From positions 1-64,000 of the forward strand of contig CBDCIS010000001.1 in the NCBI GenBank assembly GCA_965217565.1: a stretch of DNA of 64,000 nt, written 5' to 3'. The notes under the pieces were generated by a model, which worked only from the letters and a program-made list of their open reading frames with translations, was not told the DNA's origin and did not search any database. How positions within the stretch are numbered: position 1 is the first letter of the stretch; each line of letters begins with the position of its first letter. The position numbers and the translations under genes are program-made. The stretch is from CBDCIS01 sp965217565 (GTDB lineage Bacteria; Chloroflexota; Dehalococcoidia; Lucifugimonadales; CATOSD01). Below are positions 35,876-45,010 of the stretch, one piece after another.

Positions 35876-36751
35876 TCAGACTACGTGCCAGTTTCGCGTC
35901 TCACGCTCGAGGGTTTGCAGGTCCGGGTAGCGTCGTTCGACCTCTTCAACGTGAACTTGCGCCTCTTCCGCGTTGGGAACGATGTCGTGGGTTGGAAAAT
36001 CGTAGTCGTACACCGAGCGGCCTCCCACTTCCAGAACCGAATCCACCGGCAAAATCTCGCAATGCCGATGCCTGAGAACGCTCCGGTAAACCGCGCCGTA
36101 AACGGACGGGGAATAGCCCTCGCCGTTCTGCGTCGGCACACCGAGCTCGCGGGCGGCGCGCAGCAGTTGCCGCCACAGTTCGCGCATCACACGCGGCATT
36201 GCGTCCGCCCGCTCACGCTCGTGGCCCGGCGCTGCGCCGCGCCGCTGCCGGGCGTCCTCGATGGCAAGCCGCACTTCCCGCGAGGGGACGGGTACGACGA
36301 AGCGCGATTGTTCACCCGCCAGCAGCTTCTCAGCCGCGTCGTCGCACTTGCGCGCCAACTCGATGAGGCGATTGCCGATGAGGGGCGTCTCGCCAATCAG
36401 GATGCAGTCGTCGCCGAAGTGTCGCGTGTCCCAGCCGCTCACCGCGCCCCTCGTCCAAAGACCCACCGCCTTGCGAATGACCGCGTGTGTGACGCCGCCC
36501 ACCTCCGGGTAGCGAGCCAGCAGGGCGTCCGTCTCGAACGCGGGCCGCGCCACATCCCACTGCAACAGTTGGACTGGCCTCCCCTCGGCATGGGCGAGTT
36601 GCGCGAGTTGGCGTGCCAGCAGACTCTTCTCCGCGCCGGGCACACCCGCGAAGAACACGAGCCTCCGACGCTCGGCCAAACGCCTGAGCGCGGCAAGCAA
36701 CGCAGAACCCTCCGGCAATATCAGCGCATCCGGCAATGCCTGACCGTCCAC
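35876..36751 (-). CDS. P-loop NTPase of unknown function
   Basis: 291 residues. Walker A is GVPGAEKS (residues 36-43) after a hydrophobic strand RLVFFA. The next segment (HAEGRPVQLLQWDVARPAFETD) is reminiscent of small-molecule kinases, and GDDCILIGETPLIGNRLIEL could hold Walker B. The C-terminal half is Arg-rich and ends with paired charged helices. Nothing allows a substrate to be named. It lies 24 bp after an aminotransferase gene on the same strand, probably in the same transcript. Start GTG 36751 is tentative. Confidence 0.6.
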   Translation of the reverse strand: MDGQALPDALILPEGSALLAALRRLAERRRLVFFAGVPGAEKSLLARQLAQLAHAEGRPVQLLQWDVARPAFETDALLARYPEVGGVTHAVIRKAVGLWTRGAVSGWDTRHFGDDCILIGETPLIGNRLIELARKCDDAAEKLLAGEQSRFVVPVPSREVRLAIEDARQRRGAAPGHERERADAMPRVMRELWRQLLRAARELGVPTQNGEGYSPSVYGAVYRSVLRHRHCEILPVDSVLEVGGRSVYDYDFPTHDIVPNAEEAQVHVEEVERRYPDLQTLERETRNWHVV

Positions 36752-36775
36752 TGCAAACGCAGTCTCAAATCGACG

Positions 36776-37990
36776 CTAAAGGCGACCGGCCGGTCGCCCA
36801 TACTTGCGATACACCGCCAAGGCCGCCGCCAGACGCCGCGCGCCCTCGGCGAGCTCGTCGCCGTCGTAGAGCGCGAAGCTGAGCCGCAGCGCGTTGGGAA
36901 TCGTCCGCGTCGCCGAAAACAGTTGGCCGGGGAGATATGAGACGCCGGCCTCCTGCGCAAATGGCAGCAGGGCCTCCGTATCGGCTTCCGGCCCGAATGT
37001 CAGCCAGAAGAAGTAGCCGCCCTGCGGAACCGCGAAACTCACCTGACCGGGCAGGCGCTCCCGCAAGGCTGCCGCCAGCGTCCCTATGCGCTCCGTGTAG
37101 GTTGCCCTCAGCTTTGCTATGTTCTTCTCCAGCAGACCCAACTCCAACGTGGCGTGCGCCAGCGTGGAGGCGAAATGGCTCACGCCTCCCCCGCTAATGG
37201 CGAAACCGGATTTGATGAACCGCCCGACAAGCGCGGGGTTGCCCTGCACCCAGCCCGCGCGCAGGCCGGGCGACAGAATCTTCGAGAACGAACCTATCGA
37301 CAACACCCGCCCCGATTCCGACGTGTCGAAGGCCGCCAATGAGGGCGGAGGCGGCGCGCCGACATACAGCAACTGATAGACCTCGTCGGCGAACACGAGG
37401 AAGCCATGGCGCTCGGCAAGCTCCACCAGCGCTCGACGCCGTTCCACCGGCAGAACCCTGCCAGTCGGATTCTGATAAGCCGGGATGGTATAAAGCGCGA
37501 CCGGCGTCGGAATTGACGTTTCGGTTAGCATATCCGAAAGCGCGTCAATCCTCATGCCATCGGCGTCCGTGGGCACTCCCACAATGTCGAGACGATGGTC
37601 CACGAAGATGCCGTGCGCCAGGTGATACGTCGGCTCCTCCACGAATATCGTGTCGCCGGCCCGTGTGAACAGCGTACATGCCATGTCCAACGCCTGCGAC
37701 GCCCCGCTTGTCAGGAACAGGCTCTCCGGCTCCACGCGCATGGCGTAGGCGGGCTGCCGCGATAGGAAGGCGGCCAGCGCCTCTATCAGCGGCCCGAAGC
37801 CCTGGACCGCGCCGTACTGGAGCGCGGTCACCGCTTCACCGCCGAGCGCGTAGGCCGCCGCCTGCCGCACGTCCGCAAGCGGATGCAGCCCCTCGGACGG
37901 GTGACCCCAACCCAGGTCTATTACCCCGTCGGCAATCGAAATCAGCAGCGTCGGCAACGCCCCCTCGCGGGGCCTCTCAGCAGAACTCAT
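36776..37990 (-). CDS. PLP-dependent aminotransferase (class I/II, 2-aminoadipate type)
   Basis: 404 residues, fold type I. Schiff-base lysine in GSFSKILSPGLRAGW; PLP-contacting Asp/Tyr in LVFADEVYQLLY; substrate-binding PAYQNPTGR. The pattern is that of MocR/LysN/kynurenine-aminotransferase relatives without a DNA-binding domain. ATG 37990 follows AGGGCAGG, 7 bp after the CoA-transferase stop, so translation is closely linked to that gene. The substrate amino acid is unknown. Confidence 0.87.
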   Translation of the reverse strand: MSSAERPREGALPTLLISIADGVIDLGWGHPSEGLHPLADVRQAAAYALGGEAVTALQYGAVQGFGPLIEALAAFLSRQPAYAMRVEPESLFLTSGASQALDMACTLFTRAGDTIFVEEPTYHLAHGIFVDHRLDIVGVPTDADGMRIDALSDMLTETSIPTPVALYTIPAYQNPTGRVLPVERRRALVELAERHGFLVFADEVYQLLYVGAPPPPSLAAFDTSESGRVLSIGSFSKILSPGLRAGWVQGNPALVGRFIKSGFAISGGGVSHFASTLAHATLELGLLEKNIAKLRATYTERIGTLAAALRERLPGQVSFAVPQGGYFFWLTFGPEADTEALLPFAQEAGVSYLPGQLFSATRTIPNALRLSFALYDGDELAEGARRLAAALAVYRKYGRPAGRL

Positions 37991-37997
37991 CCTGCCC

Positions 37998-39299
37998 TCA
38001 CTCTATGTCCTCGTCGTAGTCCATGCCTATGTGGCCCTCCTCTTCCAGCCGCCTGTACTCATCGTCCGACACGTTCAGAAGGCTCTTATAGACATACTCG
38101 TTGTCCTCGCCCATGCGAACCGGCCCGCGCCTTATCCTGATGGGGACGCCCGACATCTTGTACGGAGCGCCGGGGTAGAGGTGCGTGCCCGTGTCTTGCT
38201 GGTGAGCCTCCTCGAAGAAGCCCCGTTCCCGCAGGTGCGGGTCGGCGTAGGCGTCCGCCTGGTCCATGACCGCGCCGGCCGCCACGCCCGCGTCCTGAAG
38301 GACACGCATCACCTCGTAGTGGTCATGCCGCCTCGTCCACTCGCCGATGCGGCGATCGAGCTCATCCTGATACCCTAGCCTGCCGGTATGGCTCGCGAAA
38401 ATCTCTTCCCCGGCCCAACCCGGGTCTCCCAGCGCGCCGCGGAACGCCTGCCAGTCGCGGTCGTCGTACATCGTGATGACAACCCAGCGGTCTTCTCCCT
38501 TGCACGGATAGCATCCCTGTATGGCGTGGGGATGGCGGTTGCCGCGCGTCGCGCCGTTGCGCCGGTTCATCGAGTAGTCCATGAAGTAGCCCCCCAGCAA
38601 CGGCACGAAACTCTCCGCTTGTGGCAGCTCGATTAGCTGGCCCTCCCCGGTGCGCTCCCTATGGTGAAGCGCGGCAAGGACGGCGAACGCGCCGTGAGTC
38701 CCGCCGGCGGCGTCGCTCACCAGCACGGGCGTAACGCTGGAGGCGTCCATGTCGGCGTAGCCGCGCAGTAGCGTGTGGCCGACGACGCTCTCCATGTGCA
38801 GTCCAAACCCGCGATAGTTCTTGTACGGGCCGCTGTTGCCGTAGGCGGGCATCCGCAGCATGATGATGCGCGGGTTCAGCTCCTTCAGCCTATCGTAGGA
38901 GATTCCCAGCCTCTCCATAGTCCGCGTGGGATTGTTCTCTACCAGCACGTCGCTAATCTCGACGAGACGCTCGAATATCTCCATGCCACTCGGCTGGAGC
39001 AGGTCCACAGTCATGCTGAGCTTGTTGCGGGCGTGCGCGTTGAACAGGGGAGTGCGGTTCCAGGGACGCTCACCGGGCACGCGCCCCGGCAGGCCGCCGA
39101 GGTACAGCGCGGTGTTCCTGAGCAGCGACTCGCTGGGCCGCGCCCGGGCTCCCCGCGTAGGCGGCGGGGGAAACGTCTTGGTCGATTCTATCCTGATGAC
39201 CTCAGCCCCCAGGTCCGCGAGAAACGAGGTGCAATACGGCCCTGCCCAAACGATGGCAATATCCAGAACCCTAACACCTTCCAGGGGCAGGTTTGACAT
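37998..39299 (-). CDS. CaiB/BaiF family CoA-transferase (2), divergent active site
   Basis: 433 residues of the same family (GVRVLDIAIVWAGPYCTSFLADLGAEVIRIE; ERTGEGQLIELPQAE). Where the other three copies have an Asp after the glycine (GYD, GSD, SFD) this one reads YRGFGLHMESVVGHTLLRG, so the attacking carboxylate may be the Glu instead. An insert around 40-70 is Pro/Arg-rich. ATG 39299 follows AGAGGAGG. Upstream of the aminotransferase and P-loop genes; likely one operon. Confidence 0.86.
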   Translation of the reverse strand: MSNLPLEGVRVLDIAIVWAGPYCTSFLADLGAEVIRIESTKTFPPPPTRGARARPSESLLRNTALYLGGLPGRVPGERPWNRTPLFNAHARNKLSMTVDLLQPSGMEIFERLVEISDVLVENNPTRTMERLGISYDRLKELNPRIIMLRMPAYGNSGPYKNYRGFGLHMESVVGHTLLRGYADMDASSVTPVLVSDAAGGTHGAFAVLAALHHRERTGEGQLIELPQAESFVPLLGGYFMDYSMNRRNGATRGNRHPHAIQGCYPCKGEDRWVVITMYDDRDWQAFRGALGDPGWAGEEIFASHTGRLGYQDELDRRIGEWTRRHDHYEVMRVLQDAGVAAGAVMDQADAYADPHLRERGFFEEAHQQDTGTHLYPGAPYKMSGVPIRIRRGPVRMGEDNEYVYKSLLNVSDDEYRRLEEEGHIGMDYDEDIE

Positions 39300-39335
39300 G
39301 ATTGGAACTAGCCTCCTCTAGTGAGAGTCAGGACG

Positions 39336-39390
39336 CTGGATTGCCGAGTGGCGAGCCATTGCGATGGGTTCCCGCTTTCGCGGGAATGAC
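39336..39390. repeat. Dispersed inverted-repeat arm, second copy
   Basis: Begins CTGGATTGCCGAG(T)GGC and ends with hairpin CCCGCTTTCGCGGG followed by AATGAC. It matches the right arm of the element at 14638-14694, with a different hairpin. It sits in the 135-bp gap between two CoA-transferase genes. Confidence 0.65.
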
Positions 39391-39434
39391 GGCGCTTTTG
39401 GGATAGTTACTGACCACTCAAAACTCCTCACTCC

Positions 39435-40649
39435 TCATACCACGCCGCTCTCCCGCAGCCGCGCGATGTCGTCCGCGCCGTAGCCGAGGGCCGTCAGCGT
39501 CTCCTCGGTGTGCTGGCCCAGCAGGGGAGCGGGACGGCGTATCGACCAGGGCGTGGCGTCCATGATGAACGGCCTGCCCGGATACCGCAGCCGTCCGGCC
39601 TCTGGGTGCTCTACCTCGGCGAACGCGCCGCGGTCGGCGAAGTTGGCGTCGTCGTTCAAGTCCTCCATCGTGTTCATCGGCGCGCTAATCACGCGGGCTT
39701 GCTGGGCTGCCTGCCACGCCTCTTGCTTGGTGCGCGACAGAATCCAGGGATAGAAGTAGCCATCGAACTCCGCCTTCAGTTCGGGGTCGTGCTGCGACTC
39801 CGGCGCATGCCACTTTGGGTCCTTCAGAAAGTCGGGCTCCCCAAGCATCCTGACCACGCGGGGAAAATAGCTGCCGCCGCCGGTAATCTCCAAGTAGCCG
39901 TCCTTGCACGGATAGACGCCCTGGGGATAGCCGCCGGTGCTTTCGAGGGGCCGCCGTCCGCTGGTCTCGCCGGTATATTGGTAGGCGAGCAGCATACTCA
40001 TGCGCCGGTCTATCGACCCCATCTGCGTCTCCAAGATGGACACGTCCACGTGCTGGCCCGCGCCTGTGCGCCGCGCCGCGAACAAAGCTCCCATCGTCGC
40101 CACCGACGCTACGGCCCCGGCCTGGTATAGCACGACGGAGTCCGCTATCTTGACCGGCTCCCGCTCGTCGATGCCCGTCGAGTACATCTCGCCCCCCATC
40201 GCGTAGAAGATGGCGTCCGAGCCTCTGAAGTCCCTGTACGGGCCGCTCTGCCCGAAGTTGGAGATGGAGGTCATCACCAGCTTGGGGTTGATTGCGGTCA
40301 GCGCGTCGAATCCCAGCCCGAGCCGCTCCATCGTGCCCGGCCTGAAGCTCTCCACAACCACGTCGGACTGCTCGACCAACTTCTTGACGATGCCGACGGC
40401 GGCGCTCGTCTTCAGGTTGAGCGTGACGCTGCGCTTGTTGGTGTTCAGGTGAAGAAAGAGGCCGCTCTTCTCATGGTGAGGCTCGTCGTCGGGAAACGGC
40501 CCCAGCGCGCGGGATCCGTCGCCAGCACCCGGTCGCTCCACCTTGAGGACCTCCGCGCCGTAGTCCGCAAGCAGCTTGGCGCAATACGGGCCTGCGACGT
40601 AGTGTGTAAAGTCCAGCGCCCGAATGTCGGAAAGGGCTTCCAACGCCAT
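39435..40649 (-). CDS. CaiB/BaiF family CoA-transferase (3)
   Basis: 404 residues. N-terminus DIRALDFTHYVAGPYCAKLLADYGAEVLKVE; catalytic Asp candidate in FRGSDAIFYAMGGEMYSTG; family block RTGAGQHVDVSILE. C-terminus typical (PLLGQHTEETLTALGYGADDIARL). ATG 40649 has GGGAGGC upstream. It precedes CoA-transferase (2) on the same strand, and diverges from copy (4), giving a head-to-head arrangement. Confidence 0.88.
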   Translation of the reverse strand: MALEALSDIRALDFTHYVAGPYCAKLLADYGAEVLKVERPGAGDGSRALGPFPDDEPHHEKSGLFLHLNTNKRSVTLNLKTSAAVGIVKKLVEQSDVVVESFRPGTMERLGLGFDALTAINPKLVMTSISNFGQSGPYRDFRGSDAIFYAMGGEMYSTGIDEREPVKIADSVVLYQAGAVASVATMGALFAARRTGAGQHVDVSILETQMGSIDRRMSMLLAYQYTGETSGRRPLESTGGYPQGVYPCKDGYLEITGGGSYFPRVVRMLGEPDFLKDPKWHAPESQHDPELKAEFDGYFYPWILSRTKQEAWQAAQQARVISAPMNTMEDLNDDANFADRGAFAEVEHPEAGRLRYPGRPFIMDATPWSIRRPAPLLGQHTEETLTALGYGADDIARLRESGVV

Positions 40650-40868
40650 TCAGCCTCCCGTGTCGCGCTCGCGGTTCGGCAAAAGTCTATTGACGCATGG
40701 CGGGTTTGTCAAACCAAACCCGCTGCCCTATATTTCACATGGATAGATAGGATGCACAGGATGGAGGGATGTATAATCCTGTATATCCTGTCTGTCCATG
40801 TTTGAAACCAACTCCGCATTTGAACCTGGCAGGCAGCCAAACCAAAACGCAAAACGGGGAGGCGACCG

Positions 40869-42116
40869 ATGACCTCTGACACGCACAGGCCGCTCAGCGG
40901 GCCGCTCAAGGGCATAAGAGTGCTGGACTGGACGATGTGGCAGTTCGGCCCCGTCGCCGCCTCGATGATGGGCGACATGGGCGCCGACGTTATCAAGATC
41001 GAACCTCTAGACGGCGACAACGGACGCGGGCTGGCAAGGGCGTCCAACCTGGACACCAACCTGCCCGCGGACCGCAGCGCGTACTACGAGGTGTGCAATC
41101 GCAACAAGCGCGGCATTGCGCTCGACCTCAAGACCACGGAGGGCAGGGAGATAGCCTACCGGCTGGTCGAGAGGACGGACGTGTTCGTCCAGAACTTCCG
41201 GCCGGGCGTCGCCGAGCGGCTCGGGCTCGACTACGAGAGTTTGCGCGCCATCAATCCCGCGCTGATATACGGCTCAGCGTCGGGATACGGCCCGAGCGGG
41301 CCGGACGCGCATCTGCCCTCGTTCGATGGCTGTGGACAGGCTCGCAGCGGCCTGATGATGTCGGCCACGCCTGCCGGCGCGGACGAGCCCACACGCATCA
41401 CGCAGGGCGTCTCAGACCAGATGGGGGCGATCATGCTGTGCCTCGGCATCCTCGCCGCACTGGTGGCCCGCGGCGAGCAGCGCATAGGGCAGAAGGTGGA
41501 AGCGTCACACCTGAGCGCGAACATGTGGCTGCAAGGCGCAGGCATGAGCATCGCGCTGATGCTGGGACGCGGCAGGTTCGCGCCATACGATCGCCTCAAC
41601 GCCCCGAACCCCCTCGTCAACACCTACCGGTGCAAGGACGGACGTTGGCTCCAACTCATGCACATGCAGGCCGACCGCTACTGGAAGCCGCTGACCGAGG
41701 CGCTGGGCGTCCCCGAACTCGCGGACGACCCCAGATTCGCCACGATGGACGCGCGGGCGCAGAACTGCGAGGAGACGGTCAGGCTGCTGGACGAGAGGTT
41801 CGCCGCCAAGACCGCCGATGAATGGGACACCATCCTGCGAGCGTCGGGAGACTTCATCTACGCCAAAGTCCAGCGGGTCGATGAGCTTCCCAACGACCCG
41901 CAGGTAATCGCCAACGACTACATCACCACGTTCGACCACCCGGCCATCGGCCCGGTGAAGATGTGCAACCACCCCAACATCTACAGCGAGACGCCCGCCG
42001 GCATCTGGCGCGAAGCCCCCGAAATAGGCCAGCACACCGAGGAGATTCTAATCGACGAGCTGGGCTACGACTGGAACCGCATCCAAACCCTCCGAGAAGC
42101 AGGCGCGATACTGTAG
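40869..42116 (+). CDS. CaiB/BaiF family CoA-transferase (4)
   Basis: 415 residues. GIRVLDWTMWQFGPVAASMMGDMGADVIKIE, then Asp candidate in LPSFDGCGQARSGLMMSATP, and RIGQKVEASHLSANMW replacing the usual GQ..DVS block. It ends QHTEEILIDELGYDWNRIQTL. ATG 40869 is preceded by GGGGAGG. It is more divergent than copies 1 and 3, so probably a different substrate. Confidence 0.87.
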   Translation: MTSDTHRPLSGPLKGIRVLDWTMWQFGPVAASMMGDMGADVIKIEPLDGDNGRGLARASNLDTNLPADRSAYYEVCNRNKRGIALDLKTTEGREIAYRLVERTDVFVQNFRPGVAERLGLDYESLRAINPALIYGSASGYGPSGPDAHLPSFDGCGQARSGLMMSATPAGADEPTRITQGVSDQMGAIMLCLGILAALVARGEQRIGQKVEASHLSANMWLQGAGMSIALMLGRGRFAPYDRLNAPNPLVNTYRCKDGRWLQLMHMQADRYWKPLTEALGVPELADDPRFATMDARAQNCEETVRLLDERFAAKTADEWDTILRASGDFIYAKVQRVDELPNDPQVIANDYITTFDHPAIGPVKMCNHPNIYSETPAGIWREAPEIGQHTEEILIDELGYDWNRIQTLREAGAIL

Positions 42117-42381
42117 GCAGGCAGGGGCTATCCACGAAGGACACGAAGGCGCACGAAGGCGTAGGCCCCTTTAGAAACAAGATTCGCAGGATTTTGCGGA
42201 TTGTAGGGTTGTTGAGTCGGGGACCATTGTGGCGCAAGACAGTCAGCGTCCTCAGGCACACTGAGCTATGCTATACTTTGGCTCTATTAATAATGGGATT
42301 GCAGGGTATCGCTAGTTCGAGTTCGAATGCCTCGATCGGCAAAAAACGATGCGGGCATCACGGGGAGGGGGGTACGACGGA

Positions 42382-43125
42382 ATGGCGGAATTTCTGAGGA
42401 CATCAGATGTCTCGGCCCGACTTGAGAGCATAATCGTCGATGCTAGGCAACGTCTTGTCCTCATTAGCCCTTATCTCCAAGTAAGTGACAACCTGAAAGA
42501 ACGCATCGAAAGTAGGGTACGTTCCGGTATTGACGTCCACATCATGTACCGGGAACTGAAGGCTAAAGAAGATACGTGGCTCGACTCGATGCCTTCTGTT
42601 CGGACTAGCTCCTGTAAGAACCTTCATGCAAAGTGTTACTGGAACGAAAGAGAGGCCCTGCTGACCTCCATGAACCTGTATCAGTTTTCGCAGGTCAACA
42701 ACTTCGAAATGGGTGTACTCGTATCTAGTGAGAGAGACCCAGAACTCTATAGACAAATAGTCGAAGAGTCTGAACACATTATTGAGGTAAGTGAAAAGGT
42801 TCGAATACCGTCCAAGAGCGTGGCTAAAATTGCGGAGAGAAGTAGGGAATACTCAGCAGCCAAAAGAACCCGAGAGAGTACTCGCGCTACACCTACTACA
42901 CCGCAACAGGGCTTCTGCATTAGGTGTAAGGATGACCTGCCTGCAAATCCTTTACGGCGTTACTGCGAACCCCACTACAAGACTTGGAAGCGGTACGGAA
43001 ACCCGGAGTACGAGGAAAAACATTGCCACACGTGCGGCAGAGAGCACACGGCGACTATGGACAAGCCCGTGTGCATCGAGTGTTACAGGAAGTACAGGAA
43101 CGTCTTCGAGCCTGCGGCCGGCTAA
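42382..43125 (+). CDS. PLD-like nuclease domain with two C-terminal zinc fingers
   Basis: 247 residues. The N-terminal half is a single phospholipase D-type domain: strand VLISPYLQ, then N80-LHAK with H82 and K84, and LTSMNLYQFS with N98, matching a variant HKD motif (H-x-K ... N). The C-terminal third has two four-ligand clusters: C179, C182, C195, H198 and C215, C218, C231, C234. Single-HKD proteins act as dimeric nucleases or nucleic-acid binding enzymes. The gene is richer in A/T than its neighbours and stands alone, suggesting acquisition. ATG 42382 is chosen; 42349 is in frame. Confidence 0.7.
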   Translation: MAEFLRTSDVSARLESIIVDARQRLVLISPYLQVSDNLKERIESRVRSGIDVHIMYRELKAKEDTWLDSMPSVRTSSCKNLHAKCYWNEREALLTSMNLYQFSQVNNFEMGVLVSSERDPELYRQIVEESEHIIEVSEKVRIPSKSVAKIAERSREYSAAKRTRESTRATPTTPQQGFCIRCKDDLPANPLRRYCEPHYKTWKRYGNPEYEEKHCHTCGREHTATMDKPVCIECYRKYRNVFEPAAG

Positions 43126-43153
43126 CAGATCGTAGAGCGCCGGAGCCACAAGT

Positions 43154-43193
43154 CTCCCCGCCCTTGACGGGAGGGGGTTATGGGGTGGGTGAC
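43154..43193. repeat. CCCTCCC-GGGAGGG hairpin repeat, copy 2
   Basis: CTCCCCGCCC, TTGAC, GGGAGGGGG, then TTATGGGGTGGGTGACC. The same layout as 35272-35310. It lies between the convergent PLD and TPP-enzyme genes. Confidence 0.7.
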
Positions 43194-43228
43194 CGTCGCC
43201 GCAAGGGTAGGGCAACTAACCCCTCGCC

Positions 43229-44872
43229 TCACTCCATGCGCGAGCCGCCCCAGGCTCGGGACACGCCCGCGGCGGTGGGCTCCACAATCACGTTGACCAC
43301 CGCTGGCCGTCCGCTGTCGAAAGCTCGCTCCAGCGCGGGCCTTATGTCGTCGGGGTCTTCCACCCTCTCACCGTAGGCTCCCAGCGCCGTCGCCATGTCG
43401 TGGAAGTTGGTGAAGCCAAGCTCGCGGCCCGGCTTGCGGCGGTCCGGCGTTCGGGCCGTCCAGCCCGCGTTGTTGCTGACGACCGTCACCACAGGCAGGT
43501 TGAAGCGCACGCAGGTGTCTATCTCCATGGCGTTCATTCCCATCGAGCCGTCCCCGTGCAGCACCAGCGTCTGCTTGTCAGGCTTGGCGACCTTCGCGCC
43601 GATGCCGTAGGGGAGGCCGACGCCCATCGTGCCGGTAACGCCGGAGTTCAGCCGGTGGCCGGGCAGGTAGGTCGGTATCGACTGACGGCCAAAGTGCAGG
43701 ATCTCGTTGCCGTCCACGCAGACGATGGCGTCCCTGTCGATGACCTCGCGTATCTCCTTGCAGAGTCGCAGCGGGTGAATGGGCGTCTGGTTCGAATTCA
43801 GCAGCGGAGCCATCTGCGCGGCGCGCCGTTCGTTGTCCTCTCTCAGGTGAACGATCCAGGGCGATTCCAGCGCGCCCTCGAAGCTCGACTGCCGCGCATC
43901 CGCCTCACGCGCCAGTTGGCCCAGCACCACCTTGGCATCGCCGACTATGCCCAGATCGACGGCGCGGTTGTGTCCAATCTCGCCGGCGTCGATGTCGATC
44001 TGGATGACCTTCGCCTCGCTGTTGAAGCGGCGGCCGTACTGGGTCATCCAGTTGAAGCGCGTGCCCACGACGAGCACGAGGTCGGCGTCGCGCATCGCCG
44101 CGCTCCTCGCGCCCTGGAAAGAGACGACGTTGTCCTCCGGCACGAGTCCGCGCGACATGGGCGGCGTGTAGAAGGGCGTCCTGGTGATGTCAACGAGGCT
44201 CTCCAGCTCCGCCGCGCCGCCTGAGAAGAACACGCCGCCGCCCGCGAAGATGATGGGCCTTTCGGCGTTCGCAAGCATGTCGATCGCCTCCCGCACCGCG
44301 CCCGGCTCGGCCGCGGGCCGGCCGCGCTTGGCCGCGCGAGTCGCCCGCGTAACGGCGGCCTCCTCAACCTCTTCGTACAGCACGTCGCCGCCGCAGTCGA
44401 TATAGACAGGCCCCGGCCGCCCGGAGGTTGCCTGCCTGTACGCGGTGCTCACTATTTCGGGGAAACGGGCCGCGGACGTTGGCCGGTGCCAGTACTTGCA
44501 CAGAGGCCGCATGACGCTCGCCTGGTCCACCTCCTGGAAGGCCTCCCGTCCGATTTCGCCGACCGCGCTCGCCCCTCCGAGCACTATCATGGGAGCGCAG
44601 TCTATCGAGGCGGCATAGACGCCGGTGAGTAGATTGAGCGTGCCAGGCCCAGACGCCGCGGCGCACACGCCGGGCTTGCCGGTGACCCTGGCGTAGGCGT
44701 GAGCCGCGTAGGCCGCCGCCTGTTCGTGGCGAAAGTCGATAGTCTCTATCCCCAGGTCCTGGCAGCGCATCACCAAGTCGAAGTTGGGGCCGCCCATCAG
44801 GTAGAACAGCTTCTCGACACCCTCTTCTTTCAACGTCCTGGCGATAAGCTCGTTTCCGCTAACGACAGCCAT
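43229..44872 (-). CDS. TPP-dependent enzyme (acetolactate synthase / oxalyl-CoA decarboxylase-like)
   Basis: 547 residues in three domains: Pyr (catalytic Glu in FRHEQAAAYAAHAYA), central (RPIIFAGGGVFF ... LVLVVGTRFN), and PP with the TPP motif GDGSMGMNAMEIDTCVRFNLPVVTVVSNN (last part split for brevity). Family members include acetolactate synthase, oxalyl-CoA decarboxylase and 2-hydroxyacyl-CoA lyase. With four class III CoA-transferases nearby, an acyl-CoA substrate is a reasonable inference, but no residue proves it. ATG 44872 follows AGGAG. Monocistronic. Confidence 0.8.
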   Translation of the reverse strand: MAVVSGNELIARTLKEEGVEKLFYLMGGPNFDLVMRCQDLGIETIDFRHEQAAAYAAHAYARVTGKPGVCAAASGPGTLNLLTGVYAASIDCAPMIVLGGASAVGEIGREAFQEVDQASVMRPLCKYWHRPTSAARFPEIVSTAYRQATSGRPGPVYIDCGGDVLYEEVEEAAVTRATRAAKRGRPAAEPGAVREAIDMLANAERPIIFAGGGVFFSGGAAELESLVDITRTPFYTPPMSRGLVPEDNVVSFQGARSAAMRDADLVLVVGTRFNWMTQYGRRFNSEAKVIQIDIDAGEIGHNRAVDLGIVGDAKVVLGQLAREADARQSSFEGALESPWIVHLREDNERRAAQMAPLLNSNQTPIHPLRLCKEIREVIDRDAIVCVDGNEILHFGRQSIPTYLPGHRLNSGVTGTMGVGLPYGIGAKVAKPDKQTLVLHGDGSMGMNAMEIDTCVRFNLPVVTVVSNNAGWTARTPDRRKPGRELGFTNFHDMATALGAYGERVEDPDDIRPALERAFDSGRPAVVNVIVEPTAAGVSRAWGGSRME

Positions 44873-45010
44873 ATATCTACTCCTACCAAAGACCGCGAAT
44901 TAGCCAGCCGCGCCCCGTCCGCGCACCTATACCATACCCGCCAAAGCCAGAATTGTAAAACGTGATATGATACCTCCGGCAAACCACACCAACACACGAA
45001 GGAGCAAACC

